A stretch of 7,032 nucleotides of DNA from an uncultured Eubacteriales bacterium. Lineage in GTDB: Bacteria > Bacillota > Clostridia > Oscillospirales > Oscillospiraceae. Of the stretch, positions 1 to 5,325 are shown piece after piece. The position numbers were made by a program, and so were the translations under genes. The notes under the pieces were generated by a model that saw only the letters and a program-made list of their open reading frames with translations, did not search any database and was not told the origin of the DNA. Each line of letters starts with the position of its first letter. Positions within the stretch are counted from its first letter, which is position 1. The stretch lies in contig CABPXX010000064.1 of the NCBI GenBank assembly GCA_902461475.1, forward strand, positions 1 to 7,032. Direction: 5' to 3'.

Positions 1-597
1 GTGGTTGACGAAGGTGCGCCCCTCCAGGGAGATATTCTGGGTGGCGCAGATGCTGGCCACCGTGGGGTTTTCCAGGCAGGCGCAGGCCAGGAGGGCCATG
101 TCATAAGCGGAAGAGTAGTGCTCCTCCTCGTTGAGGCCGCTGGGGTTGGTAAAGTGGGTGTTGCTCATGCCAAGCTCCCGGGCCTTCTCATTCATAAGCT
201 GTGCAAAGCCCTCCAGGTCCTCCCCAATCCAACAGGCGATAACCTGGGCGGCATCGTTGCCCGACTGGAGCAGCAGCCCGTAGAGCAGGGTCTCCAAGGT
301 CAGCTGGTCCCCCGCCTTGAGATAGAGAGAGGAGCCCTCTACCCCCTCCAGCCATTCCGGTTCCACGGTGATGACCTGGGACAGGTCGGAGGTCTCCTCC
401 ACCGCCACCAGGGCGGTCATCAGTTTGGTGATGCTGGCAATGGGTCGGGGGGTGTGCATGTCCTCCTCAAAGAGCACACGCCCGGACCCCGCATCCATGA
501 GCACCGCCGACGAGGCGGAGGTGGACACCGCCCCCGCCGGGGCGGAGGTACCAAACAATAGAGTTAAGGCCACCAACAGGGCCACAATCTTCCTCAA
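1..597 (-). CDS. D-alanyl-D-alanine carboxypeptidase (DacF/DacB-like, peptidase S11), 5' part only
   Basis: A low-molecular-weight penicillin-binding protein that removes the terminal D-Ala from peptidoglycan stem peptides outside the membrane. Only the first 199 residues are in the window; the gene runs off the left edge. Residues 1-23 form a signal peptide (MRK, a hydrophobic core, then an AGA cleavage site). The serine-nucleophile motif SITK is at residues 55-58 and the SGN motif at 112-114. The third motif (KTG) and the C-terminal anchor domain would lie beyond the window. The start is a TTG at 595-597: an in-frame TGA lies three codons upstream (604-606), and GGGAG at 607-611 is a suitable ribosome binding site. 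A GTG at 583-585 is a weaker alternative because it would lose the RK positive charges. The position after scpB, ytfI and ytfJ suggests a sporulation-linked carboxypeptidase, but DacA, DacB and DacF cannot be told apart from this fragment. Confidence 0.93.
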   Translation of the reverse strand, partial: MRKIVALLVALTLLFGTSAPAGAVSTSASSAVLMDAGSGRVLFEEDMHTPRPIASITKLMTALVAVEETSDLSQVITVEPEWLEGVEGSSLYLKAGDQLTLETLLYGLLLQSGNDAAQVIACWIGEDLEGFAQLMNEKARELGMSNTHFTNPSGLNEEEHYSSAYDMALLACACLENPTVASICATQNISLEGRTFVNH

Positions 598-605
598 AAA
601 AGGTC

Positions 606-633
606 ACTCCCATCCAATGTATCAGATGGGAGT
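606..633 (-). promoter_or_regulatory. hairpin between ytfJ and the carboxypeptidase gene, covering its ribosome binding site
   Basis: Perfect 9-base arms, ACTCCCATC (606-614) and GATGGGAGT (625-633), are separated by a 10-base loop. On the transcript the 3' arm contains the GGGAG ribosome binding site of the downstream gene. Four bases later comes a run of six U whose end forms the UUG start codon. It could be a weak intrinsic terminator or attenuator, a structure that limits translation, or both. The repeat is seen; the role is inferred. Confidence 0.55.
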
Positions 634-643
634 AGTATCACCT

Positions 644-1045
644 TTATTCTCCGCTCTTATCCGTGCCGGTCTTTTTGTCGATATATCCGGTGACCTTTTC
701 AAACATCTCAGGCACCAGATCCACTACCCGGCCCACCGAGTCCCCAGCGGGAGGAGCCACGGGCAGCAGCCGCACGCTTCCATCCTTGACAATGAGAAAG
801 GCCACGGGGGTGACGTTGACCCCAGCCCCGGCGCCGCCGCCGAAGTTCTTTTCCACGTTGGGGGTCTTGCCAAAGTCGGAGCCGCCAGTGGCAAAGCCAA
901 AGGACAGCTTGGACACGGGGATGATGGTCACGCCGTCCGCGGTGACAATGGGCTGGCCCACCACTGTGTTGGTGTCCACCATCTCACGAATCCGGCTCAT
1001 GGTCGTCTGCAACACTTCATTAATGGGATGCTTTTGTTCGCTCAT
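644..1045 (-). CDS. ytfJ: GerW/YtfJ family sporulation protein
   Basis: A 133-residue protein of the YtfJ (GerW) family, found across endospore-forming Firmicutes. In Bacillus subtilis the family is made in the forespore and affects spore germination; the biochemical function is unknown. Family hallmarks are visible: the N-terminal NEVLQTTMSRIREMVDTNTVVG segment (about 9-30), TIIPVSKLSFGFATGGSDF in the middle, and the glycine-rich FGGGAGAGVNVTPVAFLIV block (about 68-86). The tail (about 118-133) is charged and variable. There is no signal peptide or membrane segment. The ATG has a strong AAGGAGG ribosome binding site nine bases upstream. The gene overlaps the end of ytfI by 26 bases in another frame, so the two are probably translationally coupled. 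Whether this organism sporulates cannot be settled from the window; the gene is also kept in some clostridia with no observed spores. Confidence 0.93.
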   Translation of the reverse strand: MSEQKHPINEVLQTTMSRIREMVDTNTVVGQPIVTADGVTIIPVSKLSFGFATGGSDFGKTPNVEKNFGGGAGAGVNVTPVAFLIVKDGSVRLLPVAPPAGDSVGRVVDLVPEMFEKVTGYIDKKTGTDKSGE

Positions 1046-1685
1046 GACTATTTACCTCCTTGGAGTGCTGGGTGCTTCCACCCTCTTCGGCCTTGATGGC
1101 CGCCAGTTTTTTGATATATCGCAGGGCAAAGCTGAGACACTGGCCCACGGTCAGGGAGAGCTCCGCCTGGGCCGACATCTGGGGCTCCTTTTTGTCGTAG
1201 TCCAGGTCCACCACAAATTTGTGGTCCTTCACCCGAAAGTTGCCGTCGATGAGGTTCCAGATGCCGCCGATGACCCCGTTGATCATTCCGTAGCCGATGG
1301 CAGTGGAGGCCGGGTCCTTCCCTGCCCAGATCAGGTGCATCTTCAGCTTACGCACAACAATCTTGCGCCGCAGCTCCCCTGCCGCTTCACAGATGAGGGG
1401 CAGATAGCGTTGGAACTTCTTCCACGAGCCGGGGTTCAAAAGGGTCTCCAGCAAATTCTGGTCTTTCTCTTTCTCCGGCTGGGGTGTTTTTTTCGGTTCC
1501 TTGGGCTGCTTTTTCTTTTTCTTGGGCCGTTTGGCGGGTCGGGGCACCACCGGAACGGTGATGGGCCCCAGCGCCAGGGCCAGCCGAACTCCTTCCTGGC
1601 TGTAGCTGGCCTTGGCCCGCACAGGCACCAGTAGGAGCAGCGCAAGGGCCAGGACCACACAGCCCAGTACAATCCAAATCATCAT
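1020..1685 (-). CDS. ytfI: DUF2953 membrane-anchored protein (YtfI-like)
   Basis: A 221-residue protein of the DUF2953 family, which accompanies ytfJ in Bacillus and Clostridia and has no established biochemical role. A single hydrophobic segment spans about residues 3-22. A short beta-type stretch follows, then a low-complexity Lys/Pro/Glu-rich linker (about 49-75, including KKKKKQPKEPKK), and a conserved C-terminal part with the recognisable GYGMINGVIGGIWNLIDGNF block and a VDLDYDKKEP segment, as in the family. The N terminus reads MMIW from two adjacent ATG codons. The first overlaps the scpB stop in an ATGA arrangement, and no strong ribosome binding site precedes it, so translation is probably coupled to scpB. 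The gene's 3' end overlaps ytfJ by 26 bases. The assignment rests on the family-like sequence plus synteny; a sporulation role is inferred from the partner gene. Confidence 0.85.
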   Translation of the reverse strand: MMIWIVLGCVVLALALLLLVPVRAKASYSQEGVRLALALGPITVPVVPRPAKRPKKKKKQPKEPKKTPQPEKEKDQNLLETLLNPGSWKKFQRYLPLICEAAGELRRKIVVRKLKMHLIWAGKDPASTAIGYGMINGVIGGIWNLIDGNFRVKDHKFVVDLDYDKKEPQMSAQAELSLTVGQCLSFALRYIKKLAAIKAEEGGSTQHSKEVNSHERTKASH

Positions 1686-2287
1686 GCCTCACCCGAGGGT
1701 GCTTCCCCCTCGTTCTCCTCCTGCATCTTGGCGATGGCCGACTCCAAATCCAGGGTCAGCTGGGTGCCCTCCTGGCTGGCCGAGGGCAGCTCGGGCAGTT
1801 CGTCCAGGCTGGTCAGGCCAAAGGTGCGCAAAAAGTGGTGGGTGGTGCGAAACTGCATGGGACGGCCCGGGACCGCCAGCCGCCCCGCTTCCTCGATGAG
1901 CTTCCGCTCCAGCAGGATGCCCACGGTGTAGGAGCTGTCCACACCCCGAATCTGCTCAATGTACGCCCGGGTCACTGGCTGGAAGTAGGCCACAATGGCC
2001 AGCACCTCCAGGGCGGTCTGGGACAGCTTGGGGGGCTTGCGGTGCTCCAAGGTCTTACGGATGGGGTCTGCGTACTCCGGGGCAGTGCACATCTGCCAGC
2101 TGTGCTCGGTGCGCACCAGGCAGATGCCACGGCGCTGGTAGCGGTACTCGTCGGCCAGCTTCCGGCACACGCTGTCCACCGTCTCCACATCCTGCTCCAG
2201 GGTGGCGGCCATGCGCTCCACCGGCACCGGGTCCCCGGCTGCAAATAGGATTCCCTCTATAGTGCATTCCAACTCCTTCAATTCCAT
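1682..2287 (-). CDS. scpB: segregation and condensation protein B
   Basis: ScpB is the winged-helix (kite) subunit that dimerises and binds the kleisin ScpA in the bacterial SMC condensin complex, acting on the nucleoid during chromosome segregation. The 201 residues match the usual length. The start MELKELECTIEGILFAAGDPV is typical. The first winged helix covers about 1-85, and the second includes LSQTALEVLAIVAYFQPVTR and the IEQIRGVDS signature (about 88-118), then GRPMQFRTTHHFLRTFGLTSL (about 141-161). The acidic C-terminal tail is variable in the family. The ATG lies two bases after the scpA stop, with GGAGGAG inside the last scpA codons as ribosome binding site, so the pair is coupled and likely made in fixed proportion. 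The stop overlaps the ytfI start by four bases. Confidence 0.97.
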   Translation of the reverse strand: MELKELECTIEGILFAAGDPVPVERMAATLEQDVETVDSVCRKLADEYRYQRRGICLVRTEHSWQMCTAPEYADPIRKTLEHRKPPKLSQTALEVLAIVAYFQPVTRAYIEQIRGVDSSYTVGILLERKLIEEAGRLAVPGRPMQFRTTHHFLRTFGLTSLDELPELPSASQEGTQLTLDLESAIAKMQEENEGEAPSGEA

Positions 2288-2289
2288 GC

Positions 2290-3081
2290 TCAGGCTCCTC
2301 CGTCCTCCGCCGCCTGGGGCTCCGGGTGGGTACAGGTCAAGGTGCTGTCCTCCCCAGTGCCAGCCAGATAAATTTGATTGGATTTACACAGCTCCAGCAC
2401 CGCCAGAAAGGTGGCCACGATTTCCGAGCGGCTCTTGCTTCCCCGAAACAGAGCCCGGAAGTGGGTCACTCCCAGGGTGGTCAGCTGGTCTAAAATCCAC
2501 CGGGCCTTGGTCTCCACCGGGTAAGGCTCTCGGCCCACAATGCCGTGAAAGGCCCGGGTGGGCGGCGGGACATTTCCATCCCCCCGCTGAAACAGACGGC
2601 GAAAGGCCTCGGTGAGGTCTGCCGGGTCATGCTGATAGCGATAGGTCGTCTCCTGAGGCAGAGGCTGGGGCTGGCCCACCAGGTAGTCTCGTCCGAACTC
2701 GTACCGCCCCGCCAGCACACCGGTGATGCCCTTGATGCGCTCATAGCTCTCCTTGTGCTGGTGCTCCTCCAGGGCCGCCATGAGCTGCTCCATCTCGCTC
2801 AAAGCCTCTTCGTCGTCGATGGAGAGGAGCATGCGGGTCTTGATATACACCAGGTGGGCAGCCATGATGACAAACTCGCTGGCCACCTCCAGGTTCAGCC
2901 GCTCCCGCTGCTCCATCCAATCCAGGTACTGGTCCAGAAGCAGGGTGATGGAGATGTCCCGGATCTCGATTTTGTTTTTGCTCAGCAGGTGGAGAATGAG
3001 GTCCAGAGGCCCGTCAAAGTCCTCCATGCCCTCCTGTCTTACTTTTACCACCTTGTCCAGATGGTATACCGGGACATCCAT
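2290..3081 (-). CDS. scpA: segregation and condensation protein A (kleisin)
   Basis: ScpA is the kleisin that bridges the two heads of the SMC dimer and recruits ScpB, forming the condensin that compacts and segregates the chromosome. The protein has 263 residues, normal for the family. The N-terminal signature DFDGPLDLILHLLSKNKIEI (about 21-40) is followed by DISITLLLDQYLDWM and EFVIMAAHLVYIKTRMLL, which form the SMC-neck-binding helices. A charged, poorly conserved middle follows, and the C-terminal winged helix (about 180-245) ends in FLAVLELCKSNQI. The start is taken at the ATG at 3079-3081, preceded by AGGAGGGGGGAG. A longer reading from 3153 would begin inside the rnc terminator and upstream of the promoter. 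scpA is the first gene of its transcription unit, behind a terminator and a good promoter. smc itself is not adjacent. Confidence 0.97.
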   Translation of the reverse strand: MDVPVYHLDKVVKVRQEGMEDFDGPLDLILHLLSKNKIEIRDISITLLLDQYLDWMEQRERLNLEVASEFVIMAAHLVYIKTRMLLSIDDEEALSEMEQLMAALEEHQHKESYERIKGITGVLAGRYEFGRDYLVGQPQPLPQETTYRYQHDPADLTEAFRRLFQRGDGNVPPPTRAFHGIVGREPYPVETKARWILDQLTTLGVTHFRALFRGSKSRSEIVATFLAVLELCKSNQIYLAGTGEDSTLTCTHPEPQAAEDGGA

Positions 3082-3085
3082 ACTT

Positions 3086-3097
3086 CTCCCCCCTCCT
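3086..3097 (-). promoter_or_regulatory. ribosome binding site of scpA
   Basis: The transcript reads AGGAGGGGGGAG here. The AGGAGG part is ten bases and the GGGGAG part four bases from the ATG at 3081. It fixes the scpA start at 3081 rather than at the in-frame codon near 3153. Confidence 0.8.
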
Positions 3098-3114
3098 GGG
3101 ATGAAATCGAGATT

Positions 3115-3143
3115 ATTATATCGAATTTCACACAAAAATACAA
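3115..3143 (-). promoter_or_regulatory. sigma-A type promoter of the scpA operon
   Basis: On the minus strand the -10 box is a perfect TATAAT (3115-3120). A 17-base spacer separates it from TTGTAT (3138-3143), a half-match to the -35 consensus. Transcription should start near 3108, leaving an untranslated leader of about 27 bases before scpA. The -35 box lies in the base and T-tract of the rnc terminator. Confidence 0.75.
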
Positions 3144-3176
3144 GGGCACCCACGGGTCAAACCCGTCGGTGCCCTT
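3134..3176 (-). terminator. intrinsic terminator after rnc
   Basis: On the minus strand, arms of 15 bases (AAGGGCACCGACGGG and CCCGTGGGTGCCCTT) pair with a single G-G mismatch around the loop TTTGA. The stem spans 3142-3176 and is followed by GTATTTTTG. It lies about nine bases after the rnc stop. The plus strand has no T-run after the stem, so it acts only in the rnc direction. Confidence 0.9.
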
Positions 3177-3184
3177 GGGGTCCA

Positions 3185-3865
3185 TCAGGCTTTCGCTCCG
3201 GCCAGCTTCTCCAGGGCGGCTCGGGCCGCCATCTGCTCCGCCTCTTTCTTGGTATGGCCCTTACCCTGTCCGGCGGGGACGCCGTCCACGGCGGCCTCCA
3301 TGACGAAAATCCGGGCGTGGTCCGGTCCAATCTCCCGCACCAGGCGATAGCTCACGCTCACTCCGGGCTTGCGCTGCACCAGCTCCTGCAAGGCGGTCTT
3401 ATAGTCCCGGTCCACCGCCTTCTCCCGCTCCTTATCCAGGATAAAGGTGCGAATGATGCTCTCAGCGGCGGCCATGCCGCCGTCCAGATACACCGCAGCC
3501 AGCGTAGCCTCGGTGGCGGCGGCCCAACGAGCGGGACGGGTGCGCCCGCCTCCGGCGGCCTCGCCCTTGCCCAGCTTCAAATAGGCGCCCAAATCCAGGA
3601 CCTTGGCCACCTCGTATAAGCTTTCCTCACACACCAACGCTGCACGGGTACGGGTCAGCTCCCCCTCCGGCATGTTGGGATGCGAGGAAAACAAATGCTG
3701 TGCCACCACAAGGCCCAGGACCGAATCCCCCAAAAACTCCAGCCGCTCGTTGCTGTTCACACCCTCCGAGCGGTGCTCGTTGGCGTAGGAGCTATGGGTC
3801 ATAGCGTGCTCCAGCAGCGATAGGTTCTTAAACTGATACCCCAACTTCTCTTCCAAACTTTTCAT
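3185..3865 (-). CDS. rnc: ribonuclease III
   Basis: RNase III cuts double-stranded RNA, matures rRNA precursors and controls some mRNAs. The protein has 226 residues, the normal length. The nuclease domain (about 1-145) holds the signature NERLEFLGDSVLGLV (39-53), with acidic residues E40, E43 and D47. The double-stranded RNA-binding domain (about 153-226) shows DYKTALQELVQ, GPDHARIFVMEA and GKGHTKKEAEQMAARAAL. The oddity is in the second half of the active site: the family pattern A-D-x-x-E-A reads A115-A116-A117-T118-E119-A120, so the conserved metal-binding Asp (D114 in E. coli) is Ala, while the Glu (E117 in E. coli) is kept. The ATG at 3863-3865 is preferred over an in-frame GTG at 3877 because GGAGG at 3871-3875 lies five bases before it. 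A terminator stands between acpP and this gene, so expression probably relies on readthrough. Confidence 0.96.
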   Translation of the reverse strand: MKSLEEKLGYQFKNLSLLEHAMTHSSYANEHRSEGVNSNERLEFLGDSVLGLVVAQHLFSSHPNMPEGELTRTRAALVCEESLYEVAKVLDLGAYLKLGKGEAAGGGRTRPARWAAATEATLAAVYLDGGMAAAESIIRTFILDKEREKAVDRDYKTALQELVQRKPGVSVSYRLVREIGPDHARIFVMEAAVDGVPAGQGKGHTKKEAEQMAARAALEKLAGAKA

Positions 3866-3870
3866 ACTAC

Positions 3871-3875
3871 CCTCC
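3871..3875 (-). promoter_or_regulatory. ribosome binding site of rnc
   Basis: GGAGG on the transcript, five bases before the ATG at 3865. It lies immediately downstream of the acpP terminator and would be inside the coding region if the GTG at 3877 were used, which argues for the ATG. Confidence 0.75.
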
Positions 3876-3879
3876 ACGG

Positions 3880-3906
3880 AAAAAGCCCCGCCAGTGGCAG
3901 GGCTTT
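3880..3906 (-). terminator. intrinsic terminator between acpP and rnc
   Basis: On the minus strand AAAGCCCTGCC pairs with GGCGGGGCTTT (11 pairs, one G-U) around a three-base loop ACT, and the stem runs into TTTTT. It begins about 20 bases after the acpP stop and ends five bases before the rnc ribosome binding site. It should let acpP be made in large excess over rnc. Confidence 0.88.
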
Positions 3907-3925
3907 CCCCAAATCAAATGACTTC

Positions 3926-4159
3926 TTACAGATCCAGATGCTCCTGCATGTACTTGTACAGGTCGCCCACGGTGACGATGGAGCTAATCTCCTCTTCCTC
4001 CATCTCCTCCATGCCGAACTCCTCCTCCAGAGCCATGGAGAGGTCCACCAGGTCCACAGAGTCCGCGCCCAGCTCGTCCACAAAGGCGGTATCCTTGGTG
4101 ATGGCATCAGCGTCCACGCCAAACTGCTCGGCAATCAAGGCACACAATTTTTCAAACAT
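3926..4159 (-). CDS. acpP: acyl carrier protein
   Basis: A small acidic carrier that holds growing acyl chains on a 4'-phosphopantetheine arm during type II fatty acid synthesis in the cytoplasm. It has 77 residues, standard for the family. The attachment site is Ser34 in ELGADSVDLVDL (29-40), with DSV in place of the more common DSL. The flanking helices carry ALEEEFGMEEMEEEEI, rich in acidic residues as expected, and VGDLYKYMQEHL closes the fold. The gene has its own strong promoter just upstream and a terminator just downstream, consistent with the high output such a protein needs. The likely ribosome binding site AAGGAG lies about 12 bases before the ATG, a little far. Its neighbour plsX uses acyl-ACP, so substrate and enzyme genes sit side by side. 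No fab genes are in the window. Confidence 0.97.
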   Translation of the reverse strand: MFEKLCALIAEQFGVDADAITKDTAFVDELGADSVDLVDLSMALEEEFGMEEMEEEEISSIVTVGDLYKYMQEHLDL

Positions 4160-4177
4160 ACTTTTCTCAAGCTCCTT

Positions 4178-4202
4178 TTATGTTGCTTTGGTAACAACAT
4201 AA
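4178..4202. repeat. perfect inverted repeat over the acpP -10 box and start site
   Basis: TTATGTTG (4178-4185) and CAACATAA (4195-4202) form 8-base arms around a 9-base centre. One arm overlaps the -10 box (4199-4204) and the centre covers the expected transcription start. Because that arm would not be transcribed from this promoter, a DNA-level role such as an operator is more likely than an RNA hairpin. The regulator is not recognised. Confidence 0.55.
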
Positions 4203-4227
4203 TAGGGGCTTGATGCGTCCCTGTCAA
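4199..4227 (-). promoter_or_regulatory. sigma-A promoter of acpP
   Basis: On the minus strand a perfect -35 TTGACA (4222-4227) is followed by a 17-base spacer and a -10 TATTAT (4199-4204, five of six). It is the strongest promoter-like sequence in the window. Transcription should begin near 4192, giving a leader of about 33 bases before acpP. Confidence 0.85.
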
Positions 4228-4244
4228 GTGTCTTTTTGACACTT
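4226..4244. repeat. perfect inverted repeat overlapping the acpP -35 box
   Basis: AAGTGTC (4226-4232) and GACACTT (4238-4244) are perfect 7-base arms around five bases. It starts one base after the plsX stop and its far arm includes the first two bases of TTGACA. No T-run follows on the minus strand, so it is a poor plsX terminator. A repressor operator is possible. It does not look like the FapR consensus. Confidence 0.5.
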
Positions 4245-4245
4245 T

Positions 4246-5307
4246 TTACTCCGCAGTCCCGTCTGTCTCCTGCTTTTTTGCCAAGCCCTTCACGGGCAGG
4301 CGCATGTACTCCACGTTTTCCGTGATATCCTCGATGATGCCGGACTTGCTGTACTCCATGGCCTGACGAATGGCGTTCTTCATGGCGTAGCCGTCAGAGG
4401 AGCCGTGGGCCTTAATAACCGGGTGGGAAATGCCCATCAGGGGCGTACCGCCCACCTCGCCGGAATCCATCTTCTTTTTGAACTCCCTCAGGCCGTCCTT
4501 CACCAGCAGAGCGGCAATCTTGGTCTTGAGGCTGGAAAGGAACATCTTCTTGATCTCCCGAGCCATGTAGATGCCCACGCCCTCCATGGTCTTCAGGAAG
4601 ATATTGCCAGAGTAGCCGTCGGAGACGATAACGTCCACCGAGCCGGACACCGCCTCCCGGGCCTCCACGTTGCCCACGAAGTTGATACGGCCCTCGTCCG
4701 AGGCCTTTTGCAGCAGGCCATAGGCCTCCCGCTGCAAGTCGGTGCCCTTGGAGGGCTCCGCTCCGATGTTCAGAAGGCCCACCTTGGGCTCGGGGCGACC
4801 CAGCACCCGCTCGGCGTAGTAGCTGCCCATAAAGGCAAACTGAAGCAGGAACTCGGGGGTACACTCGGCGGTGGCGCCGCAGTCAATGAGCACCGCACCG
4901 CCGTTGCCCGTGGGCACCACGGGGGCCAGAGCAGCCCGGCGGATACCCTTGATGCGCTTGGTCATCAGAGTGGCGGCGGACAGCAGGGCTCCCGTGGAGC
5001 CGGCAGAGACAAAGGCGTCTCCGGTGCCGTCCTTGAGCAGGTTCAGGCCCACGGTGAGGGAGGAGTCCTTCTTCTCCTTGAAGGCGGTGGCGGGGTTGTC
5101 GCACATCTCCACCACCTGGTCGGCGTGGGTGATCTCCAGGCCCTGGGGCACTTCTGTGACTCCCTCCTTGTGCAGGGCCTCCAGGATCTCCTCTCCACGG
5201 CCCACCAGTACCACTTCTACGCCGTACTCGGCAATGGCATCCAAGGCACCTCGCACCGGTGCCTGAGGGGCGTTATCACCGCCCATGGCGTCTACAATGA
5301 TCTTCAT
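4246..5307 (-). CDS. plsX: phosphate acyltransferase PlsX
   Basis: PlsX converts acyl-ACP and phosphate to acyl-phosphate, the acyl donor for PlsY in the first step of phospholipid synthesis; it is a peripheral membrane enzyme. The 353 residues are slightly above the usual 330-345 because of a short polar C-terminal tail. Family blocks are clear: MKIIVDAMGGDNAP at the N terminus, FVSAGSTGALLSAATLM (about 99-115), LIDCGATAEC, LLNIGAEPSKGTD, NFVGNVEAREAVSG followed by VIVSDGYSGNIFLKTMEGVG, and GTPLMGISHPVIKAHGSSDG near the end. The ATG follows AAGGAGG by seven bases and lies 18 bases after the trmFO stop, so it probably shares the upstream transcript. acpP follows but has its own promoter. The plsX-acpP-rnc order resembles Bacillus, without the fabD and fabG genes found there. 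Confidence 0.97.
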   Translation of the reverse strand: MKIIVDAMGGDNAPQAPVRGALDAIAEYGVEVVLVGRGEEILEALHKEGVTEVPQGLEITHADQVVEMCDNPATAFKEKKDSSLTVGLNLLKDGTGDAFVSAGSTGALLSAATLMTKRIKGIRRAALAPVVPTGNGGAVLIDCGATAECTPEFLLQFAFMGSYYAERVLGRPEPKVGLLNIGAEPSKGTDLQREAYGLLQKASDEGRINFVGNVEAREAVSGSVDVIVSDGYSGNIFLKTMEGVGIYMAREIKKMFLSSLKTKIAALLVKDGLREFKKKMDSGEVGGTPLMGISHPVIKAHGSSDGYAMKNAIRQAMEYSKSGIIEDITENVEYMRLPVKGLAKKQETDGTAE

Positions 5308-5325
5308 CTCCGGCCCTCCTTCTCG

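Noticed and set aside
1..561. Plus-strand open frame of 186 codons at the left edge
   Set aside because: It is the complement of the carboxypeptidase gene, whose signal peptide, SITK and SGN motifs are clear on the minus strand.
616..623. GATACATT on the minus strand, resembling a sigma-E -10 box (CATACA-T) ahead of the carboxypeptidase gene
   Set aside because: No -35 element at the right spacing; the nearest candidates leave about 10 or 19 bases. It also lies mostly in the loop of the hairpin.
663..1634. Long plus-strand open frame of 323 codons, and others such as 2753-3619 and 2545-3303
   Set aside because: They lie antisense to well-recognised genes (ytfJ, ytfI, scpA, rnc), have no recognisable domains, and are what GC-rich coding DNA produces by chance.
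3082..3153. 24-codon N-terminal extension of scpA
   Set aside because: It would start inside the rnc terminator and upstream of the promoter. The ATG at 3081 has a strong ribosome binding site and gives a normal ScpA N terminus.
3866..3877. GTG start for rnc four codons upstream
   Set aside because: The GGAGG that serves the ATG at 3865 would be inside the coding region, and the GTG directly follows a terminator T-run with no ribosome binding site of its own.
4226..4244. Terminator for plsX
   Set aside because: The 7-base stem has no T-run on the minus strand after the second arm, and it overlaps the -35 box of acpP.
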